Part shown: in pieces, positions 1 through 7,965 of the stretch | How positions within the stretch are numbered: position 1 is the first letter of the stretch | Layout of the letters: every line of letters begins with the position of its first letter | Origin: Ramlibacter sp. | GTDB lineage: Bacteria; Pseudomonadota; Gammaproteobacteria; Burkholderiales; Burkholderiaceae_C | NCBI GenBank assembly: GCA_013815685.1 | Contig: JACDFR010000045.1 | Span: 1-32,296 of the forward strand | Direction: 5' to 3' | Length of the DNA stretch: 32,296 nucleotides | Notes under the pieces: generated by a model | Database searches by the model: none | What the model saw: the letters and a program-made list of their open reading frames with translations, nothing else | Told to the model about the DNA's origin: nothing | Position numbers and translations under genes: made by a program

Positions 1-2
1 TG

Positions 3-119
3 CAGCAAACGACGCGCCCGGAGCTGAAGCAGTGGCAGCCTAAGTCGGACAGCCAGTCATTTGAAGTCTCTGACAAGGCGCGTGCCAGCAACGACGCGAC
101 GATCCGACGAGTTAAGTAG
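3..119 (+). CDS. C-terminal end of an unidentified phage protein (5' partial)
   Basis: An open frame enters from the left edge and stops at TAG 117-119, giving 38 visible residues. The tail is polar and basic, ending in ASNDATIRRVK, and I do not recognise it. It reads toward the late region, so in a lambdoid-type map it would be the last gene of the rightward regulatory/replication operon, where a late antiterminator often sits. That role comes from position alone; nothing in the residues shows it. Confidence 0.45.
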   Translation, partial: QQTTRPELKQWQPKSDSQSFEVSDKARASNDATIRRVK

Positions 120-297
120 CCTGTCCGGCGTCTTGGAAGTGCGGTTTGTTGAGGATTGCTTCGGCCATATCGTGCTTTCGGTATGGCTTTAGTGTCGTTC
201 TTTAACTAGGGTTTGTCAAGTATACACTTCGCAAAGGTTGCCTATCACCCCGGCAGCGCATACACTGCAGGTGTTCCGTCCAAAGAACTGGTGAAAG

Positions 298-348
298 CGG
301 GTTAGCCCCCGTTTAACCCGAAGCGCCCCTAGCTCATACCTAGGGGCG
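298..348. repeat. Two consecutive hairpins
   Basis: Hairpin one pairs CGGGTTA (298-304) with TAACCCG (314-320) across a 9-nt loop. Hairpin two pairs CGCCCCTAG (324-332) perfectly with CTAGGGGCG (340-348) across a 7-nt loop, and is followed by TTTGCGTTT. The second could be a weak terminator. Their position ahead of the terminase genes also allows a packaging-site or leader-RNA role. The pairing is seen directly; the function is not. Confidence 0.5.
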
Positions 349-386
349 TTTGCGTTTATGCGCTTGCGGCGCTCGGCGAAGAGAAA

Positions 387-439
387 GGCGCCCCCTGGCT
401 ACGAATCCTGGCGCTCTATCCGTTGAGCTACAGGGGCGC
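387..439 (-). pseudogene. tRNA-like remnant lacking an anticodon arm
   Basis: Read on the minus strand, this 53-nt element begins GCGCCCCTGTAGCTC and continues AACGGATAGAGC, a standard D-arm (GCTC/GAGC). It ends with ATTCGTAG and GGGGGCGCC, which resembles a T-loop and a 3' acceptor strand complementary to the 5' end. A normal tRNA has about 76 nt; the missing length is close to that of an anticodon arm plus variable loop. The T-arm pairing is poor, so it is unlikely to be a working tRNA. It could be a decayed phage tRNA, an old attachment relic or a structural mimic. Confidence 0.35.
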
Positions 440-462
440 ACAACCGGGCCACTAAGCCTAAC

Positions 463-496
463 AAAACCCGCCCAGAGCAATCTCGGCGGGTTTTTT
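463..496. terminator. Rho-independent terminator (possibly bidirectional)
   Basis: AAAACCCGCC (463-472) pairs with GGCGGGTTTT (485-494) across a 12-nt loop and is followed by a run of T on the plus strand. The A-run on the left side gives a T-run on the minus strand, so it could stop transcription both ways. It separates the leader from the first late gene; if late transcripts start upstream they would have to read through it. Confidence 0.8.
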
Positions 497-514
497 GTTT
501 TAGGGGACTTAAAT

Positions 515-811
515 ATGTGGGCATTCGTTGTCGCCGGAGTCGTTGGAGTGCAAAGAGCCCAATACGGCAGCACTATGCCCGCCCATCCCGAGCCAAAGCA
601 GCCCGAGGGATCGTCGCGCCCCAGGCGTACCGATGAAGCCAGAGTTAGGGATGACGGCCTAGCGGCGTCGGCGCTGGCTTACAGCAGCATTGCCATCGTG
701 TCCCACGTCTCAAGTTCAAGCTCTGAATCTGAATCGTCCTGCGCCTCCGGTAGCTACAGCTCAGGCGGCGGCGGAGACTTCGGTGGCGGTGGCGCTTCAG
801 GCGAATATTGA
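515..811 (+). CDS. Small protein with hydrophobic N-terminus and Ser/Gly-rich tail
   Basis: The 98-residue frame starts at ATG 515, with AGGGGA (502-507) at 7-nt spacing, which is why this start is chosen over longer versions. Residues 2-12 are hydrophobic (WAFVVAGVVGV). The middle is Pro/Arg-rich. The C-terminal third is a low-complexity Ser run followed by GGGGDFGGGGASGEY, a type of tail also found at the end of some membrane or secreted proteins. No enzymatic motif is visible. Coming directly after the terminator and before the packaging genes, it may be the first gene of the late operon. Function is unknown. Confidence 0.6.
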   Translation: MWAFVVAGVVGVQRAQYGSTMPAHPEPKQPEGSSRPRRTDEARVRDDGLAASALAYSSIAIVSHVSSSSSESESSCASGSYSSGGGGDFGGGGASGEY

Positions 812-1086
812 TACACACGCTGAAACGCAATCACTCCCTAGTGCACATGGGAGCGCAGCCCAGCACCTATCGCAACCCAAAATCCAGCAATCGCACGACC
901 CGGGCGCTCCACATGAGGCGATCCGGTGAGGCACGCTGGCCCCAGCAGCCTGTGGGCAAACAGGCGGCCACCCAGCCGCCCCCGGCATCAAAACCGACTG
1001 CACCTCCCGGTCGGGCCGGGGGCTGGCCTGGGACTCACCACCAAACCAACACAGGAGCGGACAAGCCGAAAGGCCCCGCGATATTC
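812..1086. other. GC-rich non-coding gap with a long-range stem
   Basis: No gene is supported here, although one frame (from TTG 808) stays open into the next gene. GCCCCCGGC (978-986) is perfectly complementary to GCCGGGGGC (1015-1023), and the loop holds a further CCCG/CGGG pair. Structured DNA just ahead of the terminase genes is a reasonable place to look for a packaging signal, but nothing here proves it. Confidence 0.35.
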
Positions 1087-1305
1087 ATGCCCTCTCATGC
1101 CGAAGCCACCTATTGGCCGTCCACCGATGGGCCGTCTGTCTTCTTGGCAGACACGCGATTCCAAAGCCCGGCCTACAAACTGTTCCTGCGCATCGTCAGG
1201 ATCGAGGCTGCGCCGCTGGATTGGTGGACATATCGGTCGCTACTAGATGGCATCGGGATTAAGGCCTTAAAAGCCCTGTATTCCGAGGACGGTCAATGTG
1301 TCTGA
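1087..1305 (+). CDS. Hypothetical phage protein upstream of terminase
   Basis: The 72-residue frame starts at ATG 1087. The body (FQSPAYKLFLRIVRIEAAPLD and then a WWTYRSLLDGIGIKAL segment) looks like a compact helical domain with normal coding character, unlike the upstream extension. The nearest Shine-Dalgarno-like string, GAAAGG at 1068-1073, is 13 nt away, so the start is the weak point. The stop overlaps the GTG start of the small terminase by 8 nt, which suggests coupled expression with packaging genes. No known function is recognised. Confidence 0.6.
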   Translation: MPSHAEATYWPSTDGPSVFLADTRFQSPAYKLFLRIVRIEAAPLDWWTYRSLLDGIGIKALKALYSEDGQCV

Positions 1306-1591
1306 AAAACAAACAAAGAAACCAAAGCCGGGAAGAGGTGGCGCGAGGCCGGGCGGCGGTCGCCCCAAGGGCTCGATTGACAAGGGCAATGCGCTGATCC
1401 GCGAAATGATCGTCCAGGCGCTGGACGGTGTGGGCGGTGTCGAGTACCTGCAAGAGACGGCGCGCAGCCATCCAGCGGCGTTTCTGAGCCTGATTGGCAA
1501 GGTCATGCCGGTGCAGGTCGAGGGCGCAGGAGGCGGGCCGGTCGTTACCCGAGTTGAACTGGTCCCGCTGAGTGTCAACCGCGCAAGTTGA
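1298..1591 (+). CDS. Probable terminase small subunit / DNA-recognition protein
   Basis: The 97-residue protein starts at GTG 1298. Its N-terminus is Lys/Gly/Arg-rich with a GGGRPKGS motif (about residues 21-28), an AT-hook-like element common in phage small terminase-type proteins. It is followed by a helical region around EYLQETARSHPAAFLSLIGKV. It lies directly before the large terminase and overlaps it by 20 nt. Small terminases bind the packaging site and hand DNA to the large subunit. The assignment relies on the motif and on position; the sequence itself is short and divergent. Confidence 0.65.
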   Translation: MSEKQTKKPKPGRGGARPGGGRPKGSIDKGNALIREMIVQALDGVGGVEYLQETARSHPAAFLSLIGKVMPVQVEGAGGGPVVTRVELVPLSVNRAS

Positions 1592-2882
1592 GATCGTCCC
1601 CAAGCTGATCTCCGTTTTCGAGGGTGAGGCGGATGTCAGGGGCGCGGAGGGCGGGCGGGGCTCGGGAAAAACGCGCAGCTTTGCCAAGATGACCGCCGTT
1701 CGTGGGTACATGTACGGCATGAGTGGGGTTCGCGGAATCATCGTCTGCGGCCGTCAGTACATGAACTCGCTAGACGACTCGTCGCTGGAAGAGATCAAGC
1801 GGGCGATTGAGGAAGAGCCTTTTCTATCCGCCTATTACGAGATAGGCGACAAGTACGTCAAGAGCCGCGACGGGCGCATTGAGTATGCGTTTGTGGGCCT
1901 GGATAGGAACGTTGCCAGCGTCAAGTCCAAGGGCCGGATTCTGATATTTTGGATTGACGAGGCCGAGCCCGTCACGGATGAGGCGTTTACCGTTGTCGTC
2001 CCCACACTGCGGGAAGAAGGCGAAGACTGGAACGCGGAATTGTGGGTCACGTGGAACCGCAAGCGCAAGAACGCGGCGGTCGAAAAGCGGTTTGCACAGT
2101 CGAAAGACCTGCGCATCAAGATTGTGAAATGCAATTGGCGGGATAACCCCATGTTCCCGGCCAAGTTGGAGCGAGAGCGTCAGCGTGACCTGATCGAGCG
2201 GCCGGACCAATACGAGCACGTATGGGAAGGTGACTTTGTCAGCGTGGTCGAGGGCGCGTACTTCGCATCGCACCTGACCAAAGCCAAGGCCGAGGGCCGG
2301 ATCGGGCGGGTCGCAGCAGACCCATTGATGACGCTGCGAGCGTTCGTTGACATCGGCGGGACCGGGGCCAAGGCCGACAACTTCGTGATCTGGATTGCGC
2401 AGTTCGTCGGGCGTGAGATTCGCGTGTTAGATCACTACGAGGCGCAGGGCCAGCCGATTGGCGCGCACCTGGCGTGGATGCGCCAGAGGGACTACACGCC
2501 AGGAAAGGCCCAGTTCTGGCTGCCGCATGACGGCGACACGCAAGAAAAGGTGTTTGACGTTTCCTATAAGAGCGCGCTGGAGTCCACGGGTTACAGCGTC
2601 ACGGTGATCCCTAACCAGGGCAAGGGTGCGGCTGCTCAGCGGGTTGAGGCTTGCCGCCGGCTGTTCCCCTCGATCTGGTTCAACGAGACAACGACCGAGC
2701 CCGGACGCGAGGCGCTGGGCTGGTATCACGAAAAGCGGGACCAGGAGCGAGGAATCGGCCTGGGCCCTAACCACGATTGGGCAAGCCACAGCTCGGACGC
2801 ATTCGGGCTGATGTGCATTACTTATGAGCCGCCCGGTGGGGTGGTGAAACCGATTGAATACAAAAGGCGTTACCTCGCATGA
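1572..2882 (+). CDS. terL: Terminase large subunit
   Basis: The 436-residue protein is the packaging motor ATPase and headful/cos nuclease that loads DNA into the prohead. The Walker A loop is GGRGSGKT (residues 27-34) and the Walker B strand is ILIFWIDEA with the acidic pair D129-E130. The C-terminal RNase H-like nuclease shows D260 in FVDIGGTG, D320/D322 in LPHDGD, and D409 in SHSSDAFG as likely metal ligands. The layout and length fit the PBSX/Terminase_3-like group. The start GTG 1572 lies inside the small-terminase gene, and the stop overlaps the next ATG as ATGA, so translation is probably coupled on both sides. Confidence 0.95.
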   Translation: MSTAQVEIVPKLISVFEGEADVRGAEGGRGSGKTRSFAKMTAVRGYMYGMSGVRGIIVCGRQYMNSLDDSSLEEIKRAIEEEPFLSAYYEIGDKYVKSRDGRIEYAFVGLDRNVASVKSKGRILIFWIDEAEPVTDEAFTVVVPTLREEGEDWNAELWVTWNRKRKNAAVEKRFAQSKDLRIKIVKCNWRDNPMFPAKLERERQRDLIERPDQYEHVWEGDFVSVVEGAYFASHLTKAKAEGRIGRVAADPLMTLRAFVDIGGTGAKADNFVIWIAQFVGREIRVLDHYEAQGQPIGAHLAWMRQRDYTPGKAQFWLPHDGDTQEKVFDVSYKSALESTGYSVTVIPNQGKGAAAQRVEACRRLFPSIWFNETTTEPGREALGWYHEKRDQERGIGLGPNHDWASHSSDAFGLMCITYEPPGGVVKPIEYKRRYLA

Positions 2883-3025
2883 AACAAGACCTGATCGAAG
2901 CCTTGAAGCGCCTGGCGCGCGGGCACGTTGACGCCGCCGAAGCTGTCGCCGAGATGCTGATGCCCGAGCCCAGCGCCGAGCACATCGAAGAGCTCAAGAC
3001 CGCGCCCAAGAAGAAAGCCAAGTAA
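2879..3025 (+). CDS. Small charged protein between terminase and portal
   Basis: The 48-residue protein is bounded by an ATGA overlap with the terminase stop and a TAATG overlap with the portal start. That tight fit is the main evidence that it is translated. It is amphipathic and acidic in the middle (DAAEAVAEMLMPEPSAEHIEEL) with a Lys-rich end (KKKAK). There is no cysteine and no membrane segment. It may assist packaging or portal assembly by location, but no function can be assigned. Confidence 0.75.
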   Translation: MKQDLIEALKRLARGHVDAAEAVAEMLMPEPSAEHIEELKTAPKKKAK

Positions 3026-5217
3026 TGTCGAAGATGGACGAATCAGCCCTGCTGTCACACCTGCAGGCGCTGGAAGAGGACTCGTCCGCATTCACCTGGG
3101 GCCGCCTGGGCGCAGAGCGCGAAAAGGCGATGAAGGAATACTTCCGCCAGCCCTACGGCAACGAGGAAGAGGGCTGGTCCTCCATCGTTACATCCGAAGT
3201 GCAGGACACCGTCGAATGGATGCTGCCGGCGCTGCTCAAAATCTTCACGAGTACCGACAAGGCCGTTTCCTTCGAGCCGACCCGCGAAAAGGATGTGCAA
3301 GGCGCTCAGCAGGCTACCGACACCTGCAACTACGTCTTCTACAAGCAGAACAACGGTTTCCTGACGCTGTACACCGCGTTCAAGGATGCGCTCCTGGTGA
3401 AGAACTGCGCCGTGATGTGGCGCAAGGAAACGCGGCGCACCAAGAGCGTGACGCCTGCGACAGGAGCAACCGCCGAAATGCTGGCGATGCTGCTGCAAGA
3501 GGCAGGTGAGGATGCCGAGATCGAGTCGGCCACACCGAATGAGCCGCAGCCGATGATGGGCCCGGGCGGTCCGATGCTCGATCCGATGACGGGCCAACCG
3601 ATGACGGGTCCGCCGACCTTCAACGCCAGAATCTGCAGCTACGCCAAGAAGACCACGATCAAGGTCGAAGCGTTCGCGCCAGAGAATCTACTGGTCAAGC
3701 GCTACTGGACCAGCCCATTGCTGCATGACTGCCCCTACGTGGCCCGGAACATGCCCGTCACGCTGTCCGAGCTGCACGAGATGGGGTTCGATGACGTCTT
3801 GCCGGAAGACCTCGCCAGCAGCGACGACGCGGCGCGCAGCGCGGATGCGCAGTTCCGCCAGAACCGGGCCGGAACCAGCGACCTGACGTTCAGCGACAAC
3901 CCGCAGACCGACACCGAGGACGAAAGCCAGACCCAAGGCTTCCTGCGCATCGAGTACGTGCTGGTGGACTTCGATGGCGACGGCATCGCCGAGCGCCGGG
4001 AAATCTACCGGCTCAAGGACAAAATTCTTCAGAACGAGGAAATCAGCCACGTCCCGATGGCGACGGCCTCGCCAATTCTGGTGCCGCACCGCTGGGACGG
4101 CATGAGCGTGGCCGAGACCATGAGCGACCTGCAGCAGCTCAAGACCGAGCTGACCCGGCAGATGCTCAATTCGGCATACCTGTCCAACAACCCGCGCACC
4201 GAGGTGCTGACGGATGCCAACTGGAGTCCGCTGGCCAACATCGATGATTTGCTGGACTCGCGCCCGGGCGGCATCATTCGCAAGCGCAGCGAAAACGCCA
4301 TTACCCAGAACATCGTGCCCTTCGTCGGCGCGCAGATGCTGGACCTTCTGGGCTATGTCGATCAGATGGGCGAGCGCAGGACCGGCGTATCACGCGCGCA
4401 GCAGGGCATGGACCCGGATGCGCTGCGCAACGACAAGACCGCCATCGAAGTGCAGCAGACTGCCAATGCTGCAGCTGCCCGCATCGAGCTAATCGCGCGC
4501 ATCTTTGCCGAGACGCTGCTGAAGCCGATCTTCCAGGGCATTCTGAAGCTGTTGACCGACGGCGAGATGGAAAAGCTCGCGTTCCGGCTGCGCGATGAGT
4601 TCGTGGAGTACGACCCGAACGAATGGCGCGACAGCTACGACATGACAATCAACGTCGGCTTGGGGACGGGCGACCGCAACCAGCAGGCGATGCACCTGCA
4701 GCAGATTTTCCAGCAGCAGGGCCTGCTGATGCAGTCACCGTTGGGCGCGCTGATGATCAAGCCCAAGCATGTCTACAACACGCTGGCAAAGATCATCGAG
4801 AACGCCGGCTTCAAGAACGTCGGGGACTTCGTGGAAGACCCGAAGGACCAGATGCCGCCGCCGCCACAGACGCCGCCGGACCCAAAAATTCAGGTGACGC
4901 AGATGCAGCTCGCGGCCGATGCGCAGAAGTTCCAGGCCGAAAGCCAGCAAAACATGCAGCTGGAGCAGCTCAAGGCGCAGGCCAAGCTGCAGGAGACGCA
5001 GGCGCAGCTCGAATTGCAGGCGGCCAACGACGCGCGCGATGCCGAGCGCGAACTGCTCAAGGCGCAGTACGAAACCCAGCTCGAAGAGCAGCGGCTGCAG
5101 CTCGAGAAGTACAAAAGCGACTTGGACAACGAAACCCGTATTCAGGTGGCGCTGATCAATCAGCAAGGCAGGGCCCAGCAAGCCGCACAGAAGGCCGCGC
5201 AAGCGGGAGTCGAATGA
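3025..5217 (+). CDS. Portal protein (P22-type, long)
   Basis: At 730 residues this matches the length of P22-like portals, which form the dodecameric DNA gate at one capsid vertex. The N-terminal third includes the YFRQPYGNEEEGWSSIVTSEV segment, followed by the DTVEWMLPALLKIF helix typical of this portal group. The stretch FLRIEYVLVDFDGDGIAERRE is in the middle. Around residue 610 a Pro-rich linker leads into a Gln/Ala/Glu-rich coiled coil of roughly 100 residues, which probably forms the barrel extending into the head. The stop overlaps the following gene as ATGA. Confidence 0.92.
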   Translation: MSKMDESALLSHLQALEEDSSAFTWGRLGAEREKAMKEYFRQPYGNEEEGWSSIVTSEVQDTVEWMLPALLKIFTSTDKAVSFEPTREKDVQGAQQATDTCNYVFYKQNNGFLTLYTAFKDALLVKNCAVMWRKETRRTKSVTPATGATAEMLAMLLQEAGEDAEIESATPNEPQPMMGPGGPMLDPMTGQPMTGPPTFNARICSYAKKTTIKVEAFAPENLLVKRYWTSPLLHDCPYVARNMPVTLSELHEMGFDDVLPEDLASSDDAARSADAQFRQNRAGTSDLTFSDNPQTDTEDESQTQGFLRIEYVLVDFDGDGIAERREIYRLKDKILQNEEISHVPMATASPILVPHRWDGMSVAETMSDLQQLKTELTRQMLNSAYLSNNPRTEVLTDANWSPLANIDDLLDSRPGGIIRKRSENAITQNIVPFVGAQMLDLLGYVDQMGERRTGVSRAQQGMDPDALRNDKTAIEVQQTANAAAARIELIARIFAETLLKPIFQGILKLLTDGEMEKLAFRLRDEFVEYDPNEWRDSYDMTINVGLGTGDRNQQAMHLQQIFQQQGLLMQSPLGALMIKPKHVYNTLAKIIENAGFKNVGDFVEDPKDQMPPPPQTPPDPKIQVTQMQLAADAQKFQAESQQNMQLEQLKAQAKLQETQAQLELQAANDARDAERELLKAQYETQLEEQRLQLEKYKSDLDNETRIQVALINQQGRAQQAAQKAAQAGVE

Positions 5218-5510
5218 CATTGCACCAAGACGCACAGCGCGGCCAGGAAGCCGCCCAGGTGCTGGACAACGCGGCTTACGTCGAAGCGATGGCGCGGCTT
5301 CGCACCGAAGTGGTCGAGGCATGGAAAGCCTGCCCGGTACGCGACAAGGAAGGGCAGTTGCTCTTGCTGCAGCTCGCCAAGCTCACCGACAAGTTCGAGT
5401 CGATCCTGTCCGGCATGGTCGAAGGCGGCAAGTTCGCCCTACGGCAGATTGAGTTGGACGAGATGAGAAACGAGAACGCTGCGCGCAAGTTCGTGCGGCG
5501 CGTGCTTTAA
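5214..5510 (+). CDS. Hypothetical portal-adjacent helical protein
   Basis: The 98-residue, almost entirely helical protein begins inside the portal stop (ATGA). It has many charged residues, including an LLLLQLAKLTDKFESILSGM helix and a basic end (ARKFVRRVL). Proteins of this size and position are common after the portal in short-tailed phages and are usually left without a function. A role in head assembly or as a minor virion component is an inference from position only. Confidence 0.75.
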   Translation: MTLHQDAQRGQEAAQVLDNAAYVEAMARLRTEVVEAWKACPVRDKEGQLLLLQLAKLTDKFESILSGMVEGGKFALRQIELDEMRNENAARKFVRRVL

Positions 5511-5602
5511 CGGCGGTCACCCGCCACACCGGGCTCTGTCGCGAGACATCCCTTAGCCGCTTCTGGTGACGCAAGCAGCGGTTTCGACTGAAAGAAAACC
5601 CA

Positions 5603-6571
5603 ATGAGCAACGGACAAGCCGACGAGGCCCCGGAAACCATTGACGACCTGGCTCAATTCCTCGAAGACAACCCGGACGCGGACGGGCCTTCAGACGAGGA
5701 CAATGCCAAAAACTCCGAGGAATCCGAAGAGGACAACTCCGACGAGGATCAAGAGGATGCACCTGCTGAAGACGAGGACGAGTCCGAGTCGGAGAAAGCC
5801 AAAGAGCAGACCAGCGGCCTCAAATTCAAAGTTCCCGTCAAAGGCGAAGACGGGACCGACACCTCTATCGAGGTGGACGAGAAGGAACTGATCGCGGGCT
5901 ACCAGCGCCATTCGGACTACACCCGAAAGACGATGGAGCTTGCGGACAAGGAACGCGAGGTAACGCAGACCGTAGCCACCAAGCTCGAAGAGGGCCGCAG
6001 CTACTTCCTGCAGCAGGCGCAGCTGGCACGCAGCGCCGCTATGCAACTCGCGGGCCTGAAGAGCCCCCAGGAGATGGCGCAGCTCGCGCAGACGGACCCG
6101 GCAACGTGGATTCAGGAGCAGCAGCGGCAGATCGCCATCAACGGATTTCTCGCGCAGCTCGAACAGGCGCAACAGCACGAAACGCAGAAGTCGCAAGCCG
6201 AGGCCGCCAAAGCTGCCGAGGCCCAGATTTCACGCGCGTGGGGTGTGCTCGGCCAGCAGGGCATCGACAAGCCCATGCTGATCAAGCTGTACGAAACGGT
6301 GTCGAGCAAGTACGGCGTTCCCGCCGAACGGCTCAATGCCGTGACGGACCCGGCGCTGGTGCTGCTGATGCGCGATGCGGTGGCCTACCAGGGACTCAAG
6401 GACAAGAAAGCGGCGGTGACGAAGAAGGCGCAGGACGCGCCCAAGCTTCCCGCCCAACGCCAAAGCGTGCCAAAAAAAGAGCAGCAGAACAAGACGCTGG
6501 ACAACCGCTTCAGAAGCGGCCGGGCCAAGCTGAATGATCTGGCTGCTTATCTCGAATCGAACAACCTCTAA
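5603..6571 (+). CDS. Head scaffolding protein
   Basis: The 322-residue protein lies just before the capsid gene. Residues 1-70 are strongly acidic (runs such as SEESEEDNSDEDQED). A central conserved-looking block (IEVDEKELIAGYQRHSDYTRK) is followed by a long Gln/Ala/Glu helix and then a basic C-terminus (residues ~270-310). Acidic head, coiled middle and basic end are usual for phage scaffolds, in which the basic tail binds the capsid protein. The start ATG 5603 has a GAAAG string about 9 nt upstream. Confidence 0.85.
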   Translation: MSNGQADEAPETIDDLAQFLEDNPDADGPSDEDNAKNSEESEEDNSDEDQEDAPAEDEDESESEKAKEQTSGLKFKVPVKGEDGTDTSIEVDEKELIAGYQRHSDYTRKTMELADKEREVTQTVATKLEEGRSYFLQQAQLARSAAMQLAGLKSPQEMAQLAQTDPATWIQEQQRQIAINGFLAQLEQAQQHETQKSQAEAAKAAEAQISRAWGVLGQQGIDKPMLIKLYETVSSKYGVPAERLNAVTDPALVLLMRDAVAYQGLKDKKAAVTKKAQDAPKLPAQRQSVPKKEQQNKTLDNRFRSGRAKLNDLAAYLESNNL

Positions 6572-6591
6572 GCATCGCTGAGAAGCGACCC
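6572..6591 (+). repeat. 20-bp leader hairpin, copy 1 (upstream of capsid gene)
   Basis: GCATCGCTGAGAAGCGACCC occurs here and again, identically, at 7630-7649. Within it TCGCT pairs with AGCGA around GAGA, a GNRA-type tetraloop. This copy sits just ahead of the AAAGGA ribosome-binding site of the capsid gene. Confidence 0.85.
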
Positions 6592-6605
6592 GAAAGGACA
6601 CTGAA

Positions 6606-7574
6606 ATGGCTCTGCCAACCAACATCTACACCCGCTACACCGCGGCCACCAACGTCCGTGAAGACCTGATCGAGAAGATCACGATGACGAACCCCGAGAT
6701 GACCCCGGTTGTCTCTTCGTTCGGCACCGCGACGGCGACGAGCAACTACCACGAGTGGCAAAGGGACAATCTGCGTGCCTTCAACAAGGACAACGCAGCC
6801 CTGGACGGCGACGATGCGACCGCCACCGCCAAGACGCCCCCGAGCCGTGTGGCGAACTACTGCCAGATTTTTCAGGACACTATCGCCGTGTCCGGCCGCG
6901 CCGAAGTGGTCAAGAAGGCCGGCATGAAGTCCGCCATGGCCTACCACAAGGGCAAGGCGTACAAGGAGCTGCAGCGCGACATTGAGGCCATGACGCTGTC
7001 GTCCAACCCCGCTGTTGCCGGTTCCGCCGCTGTGGCGCCCAAGTCGGGCGGCCTGGGCGTGCTGATCTACACCAATGCCTCGCATGGTACGGGCGGCTCG
7101 ACCACGGCGCACACCTCCGGCGCTCCCACAGTGGCTCCCGTGGCCGGGACCGCGCGCGCGTTCACCGAGGCGCTGCTGAAGGCTTCTGTGCAAAGCGTGT
7201 ACAACGCCACCGGCCAGATTCCCCCGGAAGTGGTGATGTCTGCGTCCCACAAGAGCATCTTCAGCTCCTTTGCCGGTATCGCCGTCAACCGCTTCCAGGT
7301 GGGCAAGAAGGAGCAGGGCCGCATCGTCGGCGGCGCGGATGTGTACATGTCGGACTTCGGTGAACTCACCATCGTCCCGCACTACATCCTCGCCGGCGCT
7401 ACCACGGTGTTCGGGCTGAACCCCGAGTACGGTGACATCACCTATCTGCGCGGCTTCAAGAACAACCCCCTGGGCAAGTCCGGCGACAGCGACCGCGAGC
7501 AGGTGCTGGTCGATGCCACCGTGCGTCTGACCTCGGAAATGGCGAATTTCAAGATCGCCGATCTTACGGCCTGA
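6606..7574 (+). CDS. Major capsid protein (DUF5309-like)
   Basis: The 322-residue protein forms the icosahedral shell. The opening segment (PTNIYTRYTAATNVREDLIEK), the NYHEWQRDNLRAF stretch near residues 42-54 and the late DYS-type core with LVDATVRLTSEMANFKIAD resemble the DUF5309 (SU10-type) capsid group, an HK97-fold family. It follows the scaffold and has a good ribosome-binding site (AAAGGA before ATG 6606). A strong terminator immediately after the gene suggests its message is produced in excess or ends here. The family name is from memory of its pattern; the position makes the role secure. Confidence 0.93.
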   Translation: MALPTNIYTRYTAATNVREDLIEKITMTNPEMTPVVSSFGTATATSNYHEWQRDNLRAFNKDNAALDGDDATATAKTPPSRVANYCQIFQDTIAVSGRAEVVKKAGMKSAMAYHKGKAYKELQRDIEAMTLSSNPAVAGSAAVAPKSGGLGVLIYTNASHGTGGSTTAHTSGAPTVAPVAGTARAFTEALLKASVQSVYNATGQIPPEVVMSASHKSIFSSFAGIAVNRFQVGKKEQGRIVGGADVYMSDFGELTIVPHYILAGATTVFGLNPEYGDITYLRGFKNNPLGKSGDSDREQVLVDATVRLTSEMANFKIADLTA

Positions 7575-7589
7575 TAGCCAGTAGCTGAC

Positions 7590-7624
7590 AAGGGCCTGCC
7601 TCACCCGCAGGCCCTTTCCTTTTT
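7590..7624 (+). terminator. Rho-independent terminator after capsid gene
   Basis: AAGGGCCTGC (7590-7599) pairs perfectly with GCAGGCCCTT (7607-7616) across a 7-nt loop, followed by a T-rich tail (TTCCTTTTT). It lies between the capsid gene and the connector genes and would attenuate late transcription after the most abundant product. Confidence 0.9.
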
Positions 7625-7629
7625 GAAAG

Positions 7630-7649
7630 GCATCGCTGAGAAGCGACCC
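7630..7649 (+). repeat. 20-bp leader hairpin, copy 2
   Basis: This is an exact second copy of the hairpin sequence at 6572-6591. It lies just 3' of the post-capsid terminator and directly before ATG 7653. A GAAAGG string (7625-7630) runs into its first base. Confidence 0.85.
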
Positions 7650-7652
7650 ATC

Positions 7653-7961
7653 ATGAGCGAAGCAGTCATTGACGACGGCGTGTCTCCTTACGGCACCCGC
7701 ACCAAGATTCACATCGCCACCGATACGGTGATCGAGCAAAAGACCTTCGACGCCGAGCCGCTGCTGCAGTACGCAGAGCAGGCGCGTCAAGCCACCGACG
7801 GTCAGCGCTGGGGCGAAGGTCGGCTGGTCGGAACCATTCCGATGGCGATCTACGCCCACCAGTTCCTGAACATCCGCGACAACGCCGAGCGCCAGAAAGC
7901 CATCAAGGCCTGGCTGCGCGAGAACAGCAAGTTCGTCATGTTCGACAAATACCTGAAGTAA
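7653..7961 (+). CDS. Hypothetical head-associated protein
   Basis: The 102-residue soluble protein sits between the capsid and adaptor genes. It shows a mixed beta/alpha pattern, with IEQKTFDAEPLLQYAEQARQ and GRLVGTIPMAIYAHQFLNI as its most ordered parts. The start is ATG 7653, immediately after the second copy of the leader hairpin. Small proteins at this place are common in short-tailed phages and are generally uncharacterised. A minor head or decoration role is possible. Confidence 0.75.
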   Translation: MSEAVIDDGVSPYGTRTKIHIATDTVIEQKTFDAEPLLQYAEQARQATDGQRWGEGRLVGTIPMAIYAHQFLNIRDNAERQKAIKAWLRENSKFVMFDKYLK

Positions 7962-7965
7962 GCCA

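Larger units (their letters stand above)
120..514. other. Non-coding leader between the upstream operon and the late region
   Basis: No convincing gene is seen in this stretch. It holds a good -35 hexamer on the minus strand (TTGACA, 214-219) with only a weak -10 (GACACT, 191-196) at 17 bp spacing. It also holds an imperfect palindrome around AAGTATACACTT (218-229) that could be an operator. Downstream come two hairpins, a tRNA-like remnant and a terminator, listed separately. In phages of this layout the late promoter and leader are expected here, but no strong rightward promoter can be named. Confidence 0.4.
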
